Source of the DNA: Gimesia chilikensis
GTDB lineage: Bacteria; Planctomycetota; Planctomycetia; Planctomycetales; Planctomycetaceae
Reading direction: 5' to 3'
Assembly: GCF_007744075.1 (NCBI RefSeq)
Contig: NZ_CP036266.1
Span: forward strand, 1,203,001 to 1,267,000
Length of the DNA stretch: 64,000 nucleotides
A model generated the notes under the pieces. That model ran no database searches, had not been told where the DNA came from, and saw only the letters and a list, made by a program, of their open reading frames with translations. The position numbers and the translations under genes are program-made. Positions 1-9,808 of the stretch are shown piece after piece (within the stretch, counting starts at the first letter, position 1; the number at the start of each line of letters is the position of its first letter).

Positions 1-1
1 C

Positions 2-331
2 GTGCTCCCCTCCCGTTACGAAGGTTTTCCCAATGCACTCTTGCAGGCAATGTCGCGCGGGTTACCCTGCATCGGATTTGACTGTCAGGGAAGTCTGGCT
101 GATCTTTCCATGCGTGAACTAAAAGCGTTACTTCTACCTACGAAAAATCAACGTGAATTGACTTCCATTCACGCGCTCGAAGATCTGATGAGATCGCTCA
201 TGGCGGATGAAAAATCGCTAAAAGAGCTTGCTCTTATGAGTCTTCAGGCAAGCGAGAAGTTTTCCATCCCCCGCTATTTTGCATCGTGGGATCAGCTAAT
301 CAAAGAGTCTCTGACCGGAAGAGATAAATAA
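2..331 (+). CDS. Glycosyltransferase, C-terminal end (partial)
   Basis: Only the last ~109 residues are inside the window; the true start lies upstream. The piece begins with the signature of GT-B fold glycosyltransferases of the GT4/group 1 type: SRYEGFPNALLQAMSRGLP, the nucleotide-sugar binding loop that normally reads E-x7-E. The first Glu is present, but the second is Gln (LLQAM instead of the usual LLEAM), a mild departure that may or may not affect donor binding. It probably transfers a sugar to a cell-surface glycan or lipid at the cytoplasmic face of the membrane. The stop codon overlaps the ATG of the next gene (TAATG), so the two are probably translationally coupled. Confidence 0.8.
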   Translation: MLPSRYEGFPNALLQAMSRGLPCIGFDCQGSLADLSMRELKALLLPTKNQRELTSIHALEDLMRSLMADEKSLKELALMSLQASEKFSIPRYFASWDQLIKESLTGRDK

Positions 332-705
332 TGCAGCAGTACGTGATTCTGAGACACGATCATCCCGAATTGCACTGGGATCTGATGCTGGAAGAAGGGG
401 ATGTGCTCAAAACCTGGCGTCTCCCCCAGCCGCCGGAGATTGACCCGGCTTCGGATGAAACCTCACTCGATTTGACAGCAGAGGCGTTGCCCGATCATCG
501 ACTGGTTTATCTGGAATACGAGGGACCCGTCAGTGGAGACCGCGGGGAGGTCAGCCGCTGGGACCGGGGAACTTTCACTCTGCTGGAACGGAGCGAAGAT
601 CAACTGGTGGCTCTGCTCACCGGTGAGGAACTGGCAGGACGGCTCACTCTGAAAAAACAGGATTCAGAAAACAGGTGGAGTCTGAACTATACCGCTTTTT
701 TTTGA
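331..705 (+). CDS. Stand-alone LigD-type 3'-phosphoesterase domain protein
   Basis: This 124-residue protein matches the N-terminal phosphoesterase domain of bacterial DNA ligase D (LigD_N). It opens with VILRHDHPELHWDLMLE, in which H9, H11 (or H15) and D17 correspond to the metal-binding and catalytic His/Asp cluster, followed by the K-x-W-x-(L/V)-P element (KTWRLPQPP). In LigD this domain trims 3'-phosphates and ribonucleotides during end joining. Here it stands alone, with no ligase or polymerase domain and no ku gene nearby. It begins within the stop codon of the preceding glycosyltransferase gene. A repair role is inferred from the family; the genomic context does not support it. Confidence 0.8.
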   Translation: MQQYVILRHDHPELHWDLMLEEGDVLKTWRLPQPPEIDPASDETSLDLTAEALPDHRLVYLEYEGPVSGDRGEVSRWDRGTFTLLERSEDQLVALLTGEELAGRLTLKKQDSENRWSLNYTAFF

Positions 706-731
706 TCGCGATGCAGTAACGGCTCACACGC

Positions 732-1400
732 TCATTGCTTCTGTACGTCGTTTGCTTTACCGGCGATTTGAAACAACCCCGGTTCGACCTTGAGAACCGT
801 CAGGTCGGGGAGATCGGAATCCTGTCGGTCCAGATGTACGATCAAAACGTCATGCTCATTCATCTGGCTCCATTCAATCTGCCAGCCTTCGGCACGGGCT
901 TCCTGAATCAGTTTGGTAATCGCTTCATCAATGGGGATTGGCAGCAGACCCGCCCGGGCCTGCTCCAGTTCGAGTACCAGACGATTTTCTTTCATTAGCC
1001 AGGGTTTGAATTTGAGGCTGATAATTCCAGACCATTTTTTTAAGGTCAGATGGAAGCCAACGATGACCTGGTCCTGTTCGAAGTGGACCCGTGGATCGGT
1101 GATGCCTTCCGGCACCCATTCGTTGTATTTCTGATGCAGTTCTTCAGCCAGCCAGGCGTTGACTTCCTGTTCGCTGAACTCCTGCGACCAGAGTGGTTCC
1201 TGGTTGCGGACGTCATTCACGATTTGCATCGAGTGCTGGACAAAATCCTTGGCTTCCTGCTGCCGGATTTCCGGGGCCACCTGTTGCTGAAGAGCCGCCT
1301 GGTAGAACTCCGGTACCTGGGCAGAAGACCAATACAGGCCCCCGGCGGTCCCACCCAGGATCAGCAGCAGCAATAAAAGGAAGAGCAGAAAGCGTTTCAT
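732..1400 (-). CDS. Membrane-anchored protein of unknown function
   Basis: The 222-residue product starts with Lys-Arg and a Leu-rich hydrophobic segment (residues ~3-27) that is either a signal peptide or a single N-terminal anchor. The remainder is hydrophilic and predicted to be outside the cytoplasm. Residues ~60-110 contain WSQEFSEQEVNAWLAEEL, and the C-terminal half alternates hydrophobic and polar residues as in a beta-rich lipid- or ligand-binding fold. I do not recognise a named family. It converges on the phosphoesterase gene with a 26-base gap. The ATG at 1400 is the natural start because the signal sequence follows immediately. Confidence 0.7.
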   Translation of the reverse strand: MKRFLLFLLLLLLILGGTAGGLYWSSAQVPEFYQAALQQQVAPEIRQQEAKDFVQHSMQIVNDVRNQEPLWSQEFSEQEVNAWLAEELHQKYNEWVPEGITDPRVHFEQDQVIVGFHLTLKKWSGIISLKFKPWLMKENRLVLELEQARAGLLPIPIDEAITKLIQEARAEGWQIEWSQMNEHDVLIVHLDRQDSDLPDLTVLKVEPGLFQIAGKANDVQKQ

Positions 1401-1502
1401 GCAGAAATGCTAGGTCGCCGGGGAAGTACCGTCAAGACCGTTCAAGGAACCCGGAATCACCAGAAAACGTGAAATTGCGCTAAGTTGACTCTTCGAATAT
1501 AC

Positions 1503-1531
1503 TTGTCGAATGCATGTGGGTGTTTTATGAT
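1503..1531 (+). promoter_or_regulatory. Candidate promoter for gltX
   Basis: TTGTCG at 1503-1508, a 17-base spacer and TATGAT at 1526-1531 form a reasonable sigma70-type promoter about 120 bases before gltX. This is pattern recognition only; planctomycete promoter consensus is less well known. Confidence 0.35.
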
Positions 1532-1652
1532 CAGCCGGACCCAGTCAGGACTGTTACCTGCCATCTTCCGGCTGTGTCCTTGTCCAGCAGCGGGAACGCT
1601 GGAATTCCCGTCGGTCACCCCGTCAGTTTGATAGAGAAATAAGAGCCCGTTT

Positions 1653-3230
1653 ATGAGTACCGTACGAACCCGTTTTGCACCCAGTCCCACCGGTTATATG
1701 CACATTGGTGGGATGCGTACGGCCCTGTTCAACTGGCTCTGGGCCCGGCATAACGGCGGTCAGTTTATTCTACGAATTGACGATACCGACCAGGAGCGCA
1801 ACATCGCAGCCGCGCTGGATCCGATTCTGCAGGCGTTCAAGTGGCTGGGCCTCAACTGGGATGAAGGTCCGGAAGTCGGTGGTGACTTTGGTCCTTACTT
1901 CCAGTCCGAGCGAAATGATCTGTATCGGGCTGCCGTCGATCAGTTACTGGCTGACGGAAAGGCTTACTATTGTTACGACACTCCTGAGCAGATTCAGGCC
2001 GATCGGGAAGCCGCACAGAGTGAAAAACGCAACTATCTGAATATCCGCAGATCACTGGAACTGACAGCCAGCCAGAAGGAACAGTTCGCCGCTGAAGGGC
2101 GTCCTGCCGTTGTACGTCTGCTGGTTCCCCGGGATCAGAAAATCCAGATTGATGATGCAGTTCGCGGACATGTCGAATTCGACGCCGGTCTGATGCCCGA
2201 CCCGGTCATACTGCGAGCCAATGGTACGCCCCTGTATAACCTGGCAACGGTGGTCGATGATGCCCAGATGCAGATCACACATGTGATTCGCGCCGAGGAG
2301 CATCTCTCCAACACGCCGGTGCAGGTGCTGATTTATCAGGCGCTGGGTTATGAACTGCCTCAGTTCGCACACATTCCGTTCGTAGCGGCGCCTGGTGGAA
2401 AAGAGAAACTCAGCAAACGCAAACTGGACAAATATCGTAAGAGTCCCCAGTTCAAAAAGATGTTCGACAAAGCAGACTCGGTCTTTCCCCGCATCGGTCT
2501 GGCTAATGCGGAAGGGCTGGATCCCGTCATGGTCGAGTATTACGAAAAGATCGGCTACCTGCCGGAAGCAATCCTGAACGCGCTGGCCCGACTCGGCTGG
2601 TCTTTGGATGATAAAACAGAAATCATGTCTCTCGATACGATTGTAGAGAACTTCACATTGGACCGGGTGGTCAAGGCGGCAGCGGGACTCGATCCGGATA
2701 AGCTGCTCAGCTTTCAGTCACACTGGATGAATCAGCTGTCGCTGGATGAAAAGGTTGCGATGTGCAGTCCCTACCTGGTGAAAGCCGGGCTGGTACAGGA
2801 TGCGGACGACGAGACAACAAAACAAAAAATTGGTCAGGTCATTGCCGGTATGGAAGACCGCCTCAAAATTGCCAGCGATATTCTGGATTTCGATGAGTTC
2901 TTTGTCGCCGACGATCAAATGGAGTACGATTCCAAAGCGTTCAAGAAACGGATTCAGAATTCGGATCAGGCGGTCGAACTGCTGGGGAAAATCAAAAACC
3001 AGCTCGCAGCAGCGGAAGACTTCAATGCGGATGGTCTGGATAAGCTGCTGCACGATTTTGTGGAAGCGGAAGGGATCGGCATGGGGCAGATTATTCACGC
3101 CCTGCGGGTCGCCGTCAGTGGAAAAGCAACCGGGATCGGCATGTTTGACTGCCTGTCGATTCTCGGAAAAGAGAGTTGTGTCAGACGCATCGACCGGGCG
3201 ATGGCGCTCGCTCAGAGTGACGAAAACTGA
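1653..3230 (+). CDS. gltX: Glutamyl-tRNA synthetase
   Basis: Class I aminoacyl-tRNA synthetase charging tRNA-Glu with glutamate. The 525-residue protein has the HIGH-type signature as HIGG (residues 17-20, in [18 protein letters not shown]), the [10 protein letters not shown] glutamate-binding segment, and the second signature KLSKRK near residue 252. An insertion of roughly 35 residues with several charged positions follows KLSKRK before the family resumes at [15 protein letters not shown]; the protein is somewhat longer than the usual 460-500. The start has a modest AAGAG ribosome site. glnS follows 52 bases downstream in the same direction, so the cell should charge glutamine directly, which suggests this enzyme is a discriminating GluRS. 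Confidence 0.96.
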   Translation: MSTVRTRFAPSPTGYMHIGGMRTALFNWLWARHNGGQFILRIDDTDQERNIAAALDPILQAFKWLGLNWDEGPEVGGDFGPYFQSERNDLYRAAVDQLLADGKAYYCYDTPEQIQADREAAQSEKRNYLNIRRSLELTASQKEQFAAEGRPAVVRLLVPRDQKIQIDDAVRGHVEFDAGLMPDPVILRANGTPLYNLATVVDDAQMQITHVIRAEEHLSNTPVQVLIYQALGYELPQFAHIPFVAAPGGKEKLSKRKLDKYRKSPQFKKMFDKADSVFPRIGLANAEGLDPVMVEYYEKIGYLPEAILNALARLGWSLDDKTEIMSLDTIVENFTLDRVVKAAAGLDPDKLLSFQSHWMNQLSLDEKVAMCSPYLVKAGLVQDADDETTKQKIGQVIAGMEDRLKIASDILDFDEFFVADDQMEYDSKAFKKRIQNSDQAVELLGKIKNQLAAAEDFNADGLDKLLHDFVEAEGIGMGQIIHALRVAVSGKATGIGMFDCLSILGKESCVRRIDRAMALAQSDEN

Positions 3231-3282
3231 AAATAGTAACAGGCTGGTCCTGTGATTGATGCAATCATTTAAGGAGTAGGGG

Positions 3283-4974
3283 ATGTCAACTCCCGAAGAA
3301 AAAACGCCAACGGATTTTATTCGTACGATCATTCAGGAAGATAACAAATCGGGCAAGCACGATGGTCGCGTCCATACGCGATTCCCCCCCGAGCCGAACG
3401 GCTACCTGCACATTGGTCATGCCAAGTCGATTTGTCTTAACTTCGGTATCGCCAATGAAAACCCGGGCGGTAAATGTAACCTGCGGTTTGATGATACGAA
3501 CCCTGAGAAAGAGGATGTGGAATACGTCGACTCGATCAAGGAAGACGTGCGCTGGCTCGGCTTCGACTGGGACGATCGCGAATTTTACGCCTCTGATTAC
3601 TTCGATCAGCTTTATGATTTTGCAGTCACCCTGATCAAGAAGGGGAAGGCCTACGCCTGTGATCTGCCCGCAGATAAGATGCGCGAATATCGCGGAACCG
3701 CGACCGAGCCCGGCAAACCCAGTCCTGGACGTTCCCGCTCCGTTGAAGAAAACCTGGATCTGTTCGAACGGATGAAGAATGGCGAGTTCAAAGAAGGCGA
3801 GTATGTGCTCCGTGCGAAAATTGATCTCGCTTCGCCTAACTTCCACATGCGGGACCCCGTGATTTACCGGGTTCGTCATGTGCACCATCATCGGACCGGG
3901 GATAAATGGTGTATTTATCCGATGTATGACTATACGCACTGTATCTCGGATTCAATCGAAAAAATCACACATTCAATCTGCACGCTCGAGTTCGAAGATC
4001 ACCGTCCGCTCTATGACTGGATCCTGGATGAACTGGAAGTCTTTCATCCACAGCAGATCGAGTTCGCCCGCCTCAACATGACCTATACCGTGATGAGCAA
4101 ACGCAAACTGCTCGAACTGGTACAGGGCAAATACGTTTCCGGATGGGATGACCCCCGGATGCCCACCATTTGCGGGATGCGGCGTCGCGGCGTCACCCCA
4201 GAAGCGTTGCGTGAGTTCTGTAAAACAATCGGGGTAACCAAGTACAACTCGATGACCGATAAGGTTGTTCTGGAAAACTGCATGCGGGATCACCTGAATC
4301 AGGTCGCCCCCCGTGTGATGGGAGTTTTGAAACCTTTGCGCGTTGTGATCGACAATTATCCGGATGATACGTCCGAAGAACTGGATGCGATCAACAATCC
4401 GAATGATGAATCAGCGGGAACCCGCAAAGTACCGTTCTCGAAGGTGATTTACATCGAGCGTGACGACTTCATGGAAGACCCGCCGAAGAAGTTCTTCCGC
4501 CTGTCACCGGGTAAAGAGGTTCGCCTGCGATACGCCTACTTTGTGACCTGCACTGATGTCATCAAAGATGACGATGGTGAAGTGGTTGAACTTCGTTGTA
4601 CCTACGATCCGGCAACCAGAGGCGGTGATGCTCCTGACGGCCGGAAAGTCAAAGCGACGATTCACTGGGTCTCAGAAGCGCATGCCCTGGATGCAGAAGT
4701 CAGACTGTATGACCACCTGTTCGATCAGCCCGATCCGGAAGATCTGCCCGAAGGAGTCGACTACAAGTCGAACCTGAATCCCCGCTCTTTACAGGTTCTG
4801 TCAGGTTGCAAGCTCGAACCAGGGCTGAAAGAAGCAGAACCGGGCAGTCGTTTCCAGTTTGAACGGCTGGGTTATTTCTGTGTCGATACAAAAGATTCAG
4901 CGCCCGGAAAACCGGTCTTCAATCGTACCGTCACTCTGCGTGATACGTGGGCTAAAGTCGGGAAACAGCAGTAA
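3283..4974 (+). CDS. glnS: Glutaminyl-tRNA synthetase
   Basis: Class I synthetase charging tRNA-Gln. HIGH is at residues 43-46 (in [15 protein letters not shown]) and the MSKRK signature starts at residue 271. The [12 protein letters not shown] segment and the long C-terminal anticodon-binding beta barrels are typical, and 563 residues is normal for the family. A strong AAGGAG ribosome site lies a few bases before the ATG. It follows gltX, so the two sister synthetases may be co-transcribed. Bacterial GlnRS is considered to derive from eukaryotes by transfer; nothing in local base use marks it as recent. Confidence 0.97.
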   Translation: MSTPEEKTPTDFIRTIIQEDNKSGKHDGRVHTRFPPEPNGYLHIGHAKSICLNFGIANENPGGKCNLRFDDTNPEKEDVEYVDSIKEDVRWLGFDWDDREFYASDYFDQLYDFAVTLIKKGKAYACDLPADKMREYRGTATEPGKPSPGRSRSVEENLDLFERMKNGEFKEGEYVLRAKIDLASPNFHMRDPVIYRVRHVHHHRTGDKWCIYPMYDYTHCISDSIEKITHSICTLEFEDHRPLYDWILDELEVFHPQQIEFARLNMTYTVMSKRKLLELVQGKYVSGWDDPRMPTICGMRRRGVTPEALREFCKTIGVTKYNSMTDKVVLENCMRDHLNQVAPRVMGVLKPLRVVIDNYPDDTSEELDAINNPNDESAGTRKVPFSKVIYIERDDFMEDPPKKFFRLSPGKEVRLRYAYFVTCTDVIKDDDGEVVELRCTYDPATRGGDAPDGRKVKATIHWVSEAHALDAEVRLYDHLFDQPDPEDLPEGVDYKSNLNPRSLQVLSGCKLEPGLKEAEPGSRFQFERLGYFCVDTKDSAPGKPVFNRTVTLRDTWAKVGKQQ

Positions 4975-4994
4975 GCGAACTTCTTTGGGGCGCA

Positions 4995-5029
4995 TAAAAA
5001 AACACTCGTCGAACGAAGTTCGACGAGTG
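4995..5029 (-). terminator. Intrinsic terminator of the YTV-like gene
   Basis: A perfect 12-base stem (5003-5014 with 5018-5029) and a GAA loop sit beside an A-run on the + strand at 4995-5002, which reads as a U-tract on the - strand. It lies just past the stop of the leftward gene at 5072. The glnS stop lies on its other side, so it may also stop rightward transcripts less efficiently. Confidence 0.85.
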
Positions 5030-5071
5030 AGCCCATGCACTTCAAAGTGCTCATGTCTTTCCAACTTTGAG

Positions 5072-6223
5072 TTAGGGTGTCCGCTGTGCGACAGAGATGT
5101 CGCTGCCTGGTGCTACAGGAGCTGTCTGCACCGGACGAGCGACCCGGCGGGTCCAGCCGCTGGCACGCACGATCGAAGGCAGTGGTCTGTCGGAAGTATC
5201 AGGTTCATAACCAGCCCGGCGTGTGGGGGGGAATGCCGGGGCGGTAGATTCCTGTGGTACCTGGTAAGAAGAGCGACGTAAGGACGAATCGTTGTCCAGG
5301 CTCGACCGGCGAGGATCGGAAGCAGGATCACGCTCGTACTTGTCTCCGTTTGCTTTGAACGAATCATCGTACTTCTTTTTGTTCTCGGCAGAACGTTGGT
5401 GAATTGTCTGAGGTGCTTCTGCAGACATGTAAGGATCGGCACTGGGCAGCAGTGCGGTCGCAGTGCCACCAAATCCATCACTGGATGGATAGACATAAGC
5501 CGTCCGAGTGGTTGGGATGGATCGCATTACGGTTACTGGTTTCATTGCAGTTACAGTGGTTTTCACGTAGCGAGTAGAGTTCACAGCGACTTTCCGGGTC
5601 GTTGTGTAAGGCACCATTCGAGCGACGTTATAAGTCACTTTGCGAGTCTGCTGTACGGCAACCTGACGGGTAACCGGTACATTTTGAGTCACGACGTTCG
5701 GTACGTAGTGACGGGTGGTTCGATATTGGGGTGTGAATGCCATTCGCATGGAATACCCGGTACGGTTCATCCAGCCCATGAGGTTGGGGCGGTTGTCGTA
5801 CTCGCAGGGAGCGACTTTGGGGATACACTGACGCTGAGTCACCCAGCGACCCATGTCTTTTTGGACCTGCTGGCACTCAGTGACATTCTGATAAGACGTG
5901 TAAGGTACGTCGACCGTCCGAGGTTCCAGAACCTGGCGATAGGCGGTGACCTGTTGATCCACGTACTTGGTTTCCACCACAGGTTTCATTACGGTCTGCT
6001 GAACAGGCCGATACTCTGTGACCGGAACCTGACGGTAGGTGGTCTGGGTCACCGGGATCGGACACTGGACCACAGGCTGTGGACAGCAGTTCTGAACCAC
6101 CGGCGGCGGTGCACAAGAATTACAATTGTTGAAAGGCAGCCATTGCGCCTGGGCGGAACCAGCGGCCATCGAGAACAATGTAACTCCCACAACGGGAATT
6201 GAACGAATAACGCGTTTTAACAT
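5072..6223 (-). CDS. Secreted Tyr/Thr/Val-rich repeat protein (YTV-like cell-wall protein)
   Basis: The 383-residue product has a signal peptide (residues ~1-26, ending AQA) and a Cys-rich stretch (NNCNSCAPPPVVQNCCPQP). Two long Val/Thr/Tyr-rich segments follow (about 55-130 and 165-250), with short imperfect units such as VPVTEYRPV, VTAYRQV, VPVTRQVAV and MVPYTTTRKVAV. The C-terminal third is charged and looks disordered. This matches descriptions of YTV-domain proteins in the planctomycete cell wall/S-layer fraction (reported for Rhodopirellula). Cys pairs would allow disulfide cross-linking. An AGGA ribosome site precedes ATG, and a strong terminator follows. The YTV assignment is by composition and repeat style, not alignment. 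Confidence 0.65.
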   Translation of the reverse strand: MLKRVIRSIPVVGVTLFSMAAGSAQAQWLPFNNCNSCAPPPVVQNCCPQPVVQCPIPVTQTTYRQVPVTEYRPVQQTVMKPVVETKYVDQQVTAYRQVLEPRTVDVPYTSYQNVTECQQVQKDMGRWVTQRQCIPKVAPCEYDNRPNLMGWMNRTGYSMRMAFTPQYRTTRHYVPNVVTQNVPVTRQVAVQQTRKVTYNVARMVPYTTTRKVAVNSTRYVKTTVTAMKPVTVMRSIPTTRTAYVYPSSDGFGGTATALLPSADPYMSAEAPQTIHQRSAENKKKYDDSFKANGDKYERDPASDPRRSSLDNDSSLRRSSYQVPQESTAPAFPPTRRAGYEPDTSDRPLPSIVRASGWTRRVARPVQTAPVAPGSDISVAQRTP

Positions 6224-6823
6224 GAGCTTGTCCTACAAAGAGAGTCTTTGAGAGGGGTATTGGAAAGAGTCATTGAAGTGAACAACGTCTGACAGCCAAG
6301 GCGAGCCGCCAGAACATTGCGATGGGGCAGGTTTTTTATGAAAAATCGAAAATGGGGTCAAGTGGGATTCAGCAAAATGCCGATAAGCCTGCTCCCCAGA
6401 TTCAAGAGACCGCAGCTAATTCACCATTTTAATTAGACTTGCGCTTTTTGTTTCTTTTTCTGGGTTTCCAGATCTTGTGAAAAAATCAGCCGGGAAGCCT
6501 CGGATTCGCCGAGAATGTTGATCTTTGAAAGACCAGATTGCCGATGAACTTCCTGTTATCGGGCAAAATATCGTGTTCAAACCGGGAGGTCCCTCCCTGA
6601 TCCACATTATTGCGACCCGAAATCCTGATGGGATTAAAGTTTGGTTATCTATTAACTTACAACCTCAAATCAGGATATATTCAGGTTGTCGGCAATACGG
6701 AGATTGCTGTAAAATCGATAGCTTCATAATACGATCAACGCTCTCAATTAATCGATCCCTTCACTTCTGCCCGGTTGTTTAGATCGAACGAGAGATCGAC
6801 TTAAGTGCACACGGAAGTGTTCT
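6224..6823. other. 600-base divergent intergenic region
   Basis: No convincing gene. It separates the leftward YTV-like gene from the rightward exporter and should hold both promoters. A candidate for the exporter is TTGCTG (6704-6709), 17 bases, TAATAC (6727-6732); an overlapping alternative is TTGTCG (6686-6691) with TAAAAT (6710-6715). A single DnaA-box-like TGTGGATAA (6822-6830) overlaps the exporter start and is probably chance. Confidence 0.4.
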
Positions 6824-9802
6824 GTGGATAATCTCTCCCCTGAAAATCAGGAACGCTCATTCCTCGGCGAGGCGCTGGCTGCGACAACCCAGTTTGTGGT
6901 GACGCACGCCCGGCTCAGTCTGGCTTTGGCCCTGGTTGTGTCAGTCGGCTGTATCCTGCTGACCGTCTTCAGGTTGGAATTTAAAACCGACCGGGCTGAT
7001 CTGATCGATCCGACGGCAGCCTTCCATCAGAAATGGATGAATTACACCGAGAGTTTCGGCAGTTCATCGGATCTGGTCTGTGTCGTCGAAGCAGAGAATC
7101 CCGAATCGATTAAATTTGTCCTGCGGACGCTGGGGCAGCGAATCGAGCAGCATCCTGAACTGTTTGAGAATCCGCTCTATCAGATTAACCCAGGCGATTT
7201 ACCTTCTAAAGGACTGCAATATTTAACACCGCGACAGCTGCAGGCTGGTCTGAATCGGCTGGATGAATACGGTCCGATTTACCGCAATGGGCGCTGGGAT
7301 CTGACCCAGGTCGATCTGCTGTATGATCGCCTGCGTTACCAGATCCAATCCCGGTCTGCCAGCTATCGAGGCACCGAACGCGATCAGTCCCTTGAGCCTC
7401 TGTTTACCCACGCTGCGATTCTGACATCCAGCATGGCACGCTACCTGTCAGACCAGAATGACTTTCAGTCTCCCTGGCCTTCGATTGTCGCTGTGAACGA
7501 ACGGATGCGCGAACGGTCCCGTGAAATCATTTACCTGTTGAATGAATCCGGCACGATGGGCTTTCTCAAGGTCTTTCCTGTGCATAAGGAAGCAGGCTTT
7601 GACGGCGCCACGCAGGCTATCGAACAGATGCGGACCATTATCGGCGAAGTCGCTGCTGAGAATCCGGAAGCCAAAATCAGTCTGACTGGAATTCCGGTTC
7701 TGGAAAATGACGAAATGCGTAAGTCGCAGTCCGATATGATCAATGCATCGATCATTTCCTGTTTCGGCGTGGGACTGCTGCTGTTTTTCGGTTTTCGTGG
7801 TATCCGTCATCCCCTGCTGACTCTGCTCATGCTGGCAGCAGGGATGGCCTGGGCCTTCGGTTATACGACGCTCACCATCGGTCATCTGAATATTCTCTCG
7901 GTTTCCTTTGCCGTGATTCTGATCGGGCTGGGGATCGATTTTGGTATCCATTACCTCGCCCGCTATATTGAATTGCGACATAAAGGGGAAGATCTGGAAC
8001 CGGCTCTGCTCAAAACATCGCGCACAGTGGGGACCGGGATTGTGGCTGCTGCTGTGACGACCGCTCTGGCCTTCTACTGTGCCGGACTGACTCCCTTCCT
8101 GGGAATCGCGGAACTCGGTTTCATTGGCGGTGGTGGAATTATCTTATGTGCTATCGCCACCTTCCTGGTGCTGCCGGCACTGCTTTCACAGGCAGATAAA
8201 AATGTAGAAGTCAAACAGATGCCCACTCCCTTCCAGGGAAAGTGGTTACAGAAAATGATTACGCGGTTTCCCCGCATGGTAGCGTTAAGCTCCCTGGCCC
8301 TGGTGGCATTCTGTGCCAGCCAGCTGGTTCAAAAATCGGATCAGGGATGGGAATCGCGTGTTGTTTATGACTACAACCTGTTGAACCTGCAGGCAGCGGG
8401 ACTGGAGTCTGTCGAAGTCCAGAAGCGGATTTTCAATGATGCTCAGAACTCGCTGCTCTTCGCGGTCTCCGTAGCGAATAGTCCGGAAGAGGCTCGAGAG
8501 CTGCGTAAGAAGTTCGAGGCTCTGCCCTCCGTGCATCATGTGGAGGAACTGGCCTCACGCGTCCCTGCACATTCTTCGCAGGAAACCAATCTACTGGTGC
8601 AGTCGTATCGGGCACAGCTGTCACGACTGCCAAATAATGTGCCTCCCGTGAATCGTCTCAATCCTTCGACGATCGGACGGAAACTCGAACAGTTTTATGT
8701 GTTACTCTCAAACTACCAGAGTCCAACAGCGCAGCAGACTGCCCGCATGCTGGATCAGTTTCTCAACCGCTTTGAATCTTTGACGCTAGCCCAGCAGTCC
8801 CGCTTCCTGGATGAATTTCAGTACCGGACTACTGCGTCACTGCTCGGTCAGTTCCGCGCCATCCGTGGTGCTTCCGATTCTTCGCCGGTCCGTTTTTCCG
8901 ATCTACCCCGTTCGTTGACTTCACGCTTCGTGAGTCCCGAAGGAAAATGGCTGATCCAGATTTATCCCCGCGATCACATTTGGGAAATCGAACCGCTGGA
9001 GGAGTTTGTTAAAGAGGTACGCTCTGTCGATCCGGATGTGACGGGAACCCCGCTGCAGAATTACGAAGCGGCTCAACAGATCAAAGTCAGTTATAAGACC
9101 GCTTCGATTTACGCTCTGGCAGTCATCTGTGTCGTTTTACTGATCGATTATCTGAGCCGTCGTCATGCAACAATGGCGCTGGTGCCTCCGGCGATTCTGG
9201 CTCTCTGTACCTGGTTCATTCTCTATAACCGTGGGACGCCGGTCAGTGTTGAAGCTGCCATCGGCATGTTTCTGATTATGTGCTTCAGTGTGGCCTTTGT
9301 GCTGGAACGCAGCAGTGTGCTGCATATGCTGTTGACCATGATTCCCCCGGTCGTCGGTGGCCTGGTCATGTTCGGGATTCTGGCGATGACTTCAATCGAC
9401 CTGAATCCGGCCAACCTGATCGTGCTGCCCCTGATTCTCGGCATCGGCGTCGATGACGGCGTGCACGTGGTCCATGATTTCCGGATGAAACAGGGGCCCT
9501 ATAAAACATCTCCCAGTACGATCAACGCAATTGTGATGACCTCACTGACTTCGATGATCGGTTTCGGCAGTATGATGGTGGCCACGCACCGTGGGCTTTA
9601 CAGCGTCGGTCTGGTATTGGTGATTGGTGTAGGCTGCTGTCTGTTCATTTCACTGGTAACCCTACCGGCCCTGCTGACCTGGATTTCCAATCGGGAAGAA
9701 GCCGCTGATTCAGTCAGCATGGAAGATTCCGACGAACATTCCAGCAGCCGGAAGAAAAAGCGGCAGAACCGTGAGCGGATGGAAGCGGAAGCCGCTGCCT
9801 GA
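6824..9802 (+). CDS. RND/MMPL-family exporter
   Basis: The 992-residue integral membrane protein has the two-fold RND layout: an N-terminal helix (~30-48), a large periplasmic loop (~50-290), a six-helix bundle (~300-450), a second loop with a helical, Gln/Leu-rich region (~490-740) and a second bundle (~745-935), then a charged cytoplasmic tail. The segments GLGIDFGIHYLARY and GIGVDDGVHVVHDF are the paired motif-D-like helices that carry the proton-relay Asp in this superfamily. It resembles MMPL proteins related to hopanoid transporter HpnN, so lipid export is plausible but unproven. Translation starts at GTG; no in-frame ATG fits. It converges on mnmA with a 6-base gap. Confidence 0.85.
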   Translation: MDNLSPENQERSFLGEALAATTQFVVTHARLSLALALVVSVGCILLTVFRLEFKTDRADLIDPTAAFHQKWMNYTESFGSSSDLVCVVEAENPESIKFVLRTLGQRIEQHPELFENPLYQINPGDLPSKGLQYLTPRQLQAGLNRLDEYGPIYRNGRWDLTQVDLLYDRLRYQIQSRSASYRGTERDQSLEPLFTHAAILTSSMARYLSDQNDFQSPWPSIVAVNERMRERSREIIYLLNESGTMGFLKVFPVHKEAGFDGATQAIEQMRTIIGEVAAENPEAKISLTGIPVLENDEMRKSQSDMINASIISCFGVGLLLFFGFRGIRHPLLTLLMLAAGMAWAFGYTTLTIGHLNILSVSFAVILIGLGIDFGIHYLARYIELRHKGEDLEPALLKTSRTVGTGIVAAAVTTALAFYCAGLTPFLGIAELGFIGGGGIILCAIATFLVLPALLSQADKNVEVKQMPTPFQGKWLQKMITRFPRMVALSSLALVAFCASQLVQKSDQGWESRVVYDYNLLNLQAAGLESVEVQKRIFNDAQNSLLFAVSVANSPEEARELRKKFEALPSVHHVEELASRVPAHSSQETNLLVQSYRAQLSRLPNNVPPVNRLNPSTIGRKLEQFYVLLSNYQSPTAQQTARMLDQFLNRFESLTLAQQSRFLDEFQYRTTASLLGQFRAIRGASDSSPVRFSDLPRSLTSRFVSPEGKWLIQIYPRDHIWEIEPLEEFVKEVRSVDPDVTGTPLQNYEAAQQIKVSYKTASIYALAVICVVLLIDYLSRRHATMALVPPAILALCTWFILYNRGTPVSVEAAIGMFLIMCFSVAFVLERSSVLHMLLTMIPPVVGGLVMFGILAMTSIDLNPANLIVLPLILGIGVDDGVHVVHDFRMKQGPYKTSPSTINAIVMTSLTSMIGFGSMMVATHRGLYSVGLVLVIGVGCCLFISLVTLPALLTWISNREEAADSVSMEDSDEHSSSRKKKRQNRERMEAEAAA

Positions 9803-9808
9803 TCCGGG

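Noticed and set aside
6525-6782. 85-residue open frame in the gap before the exporter
   Set aside because: No ribosome site or conserved features; it overlaps the expected promoter region.
6822-6830. Perfect DnaA box TGTGGATAA at the exporter start
   Set aside because: A single 9-base site without a cluster, AT-rich unwinding region or dnaA/dnaN genes; expected by chance.
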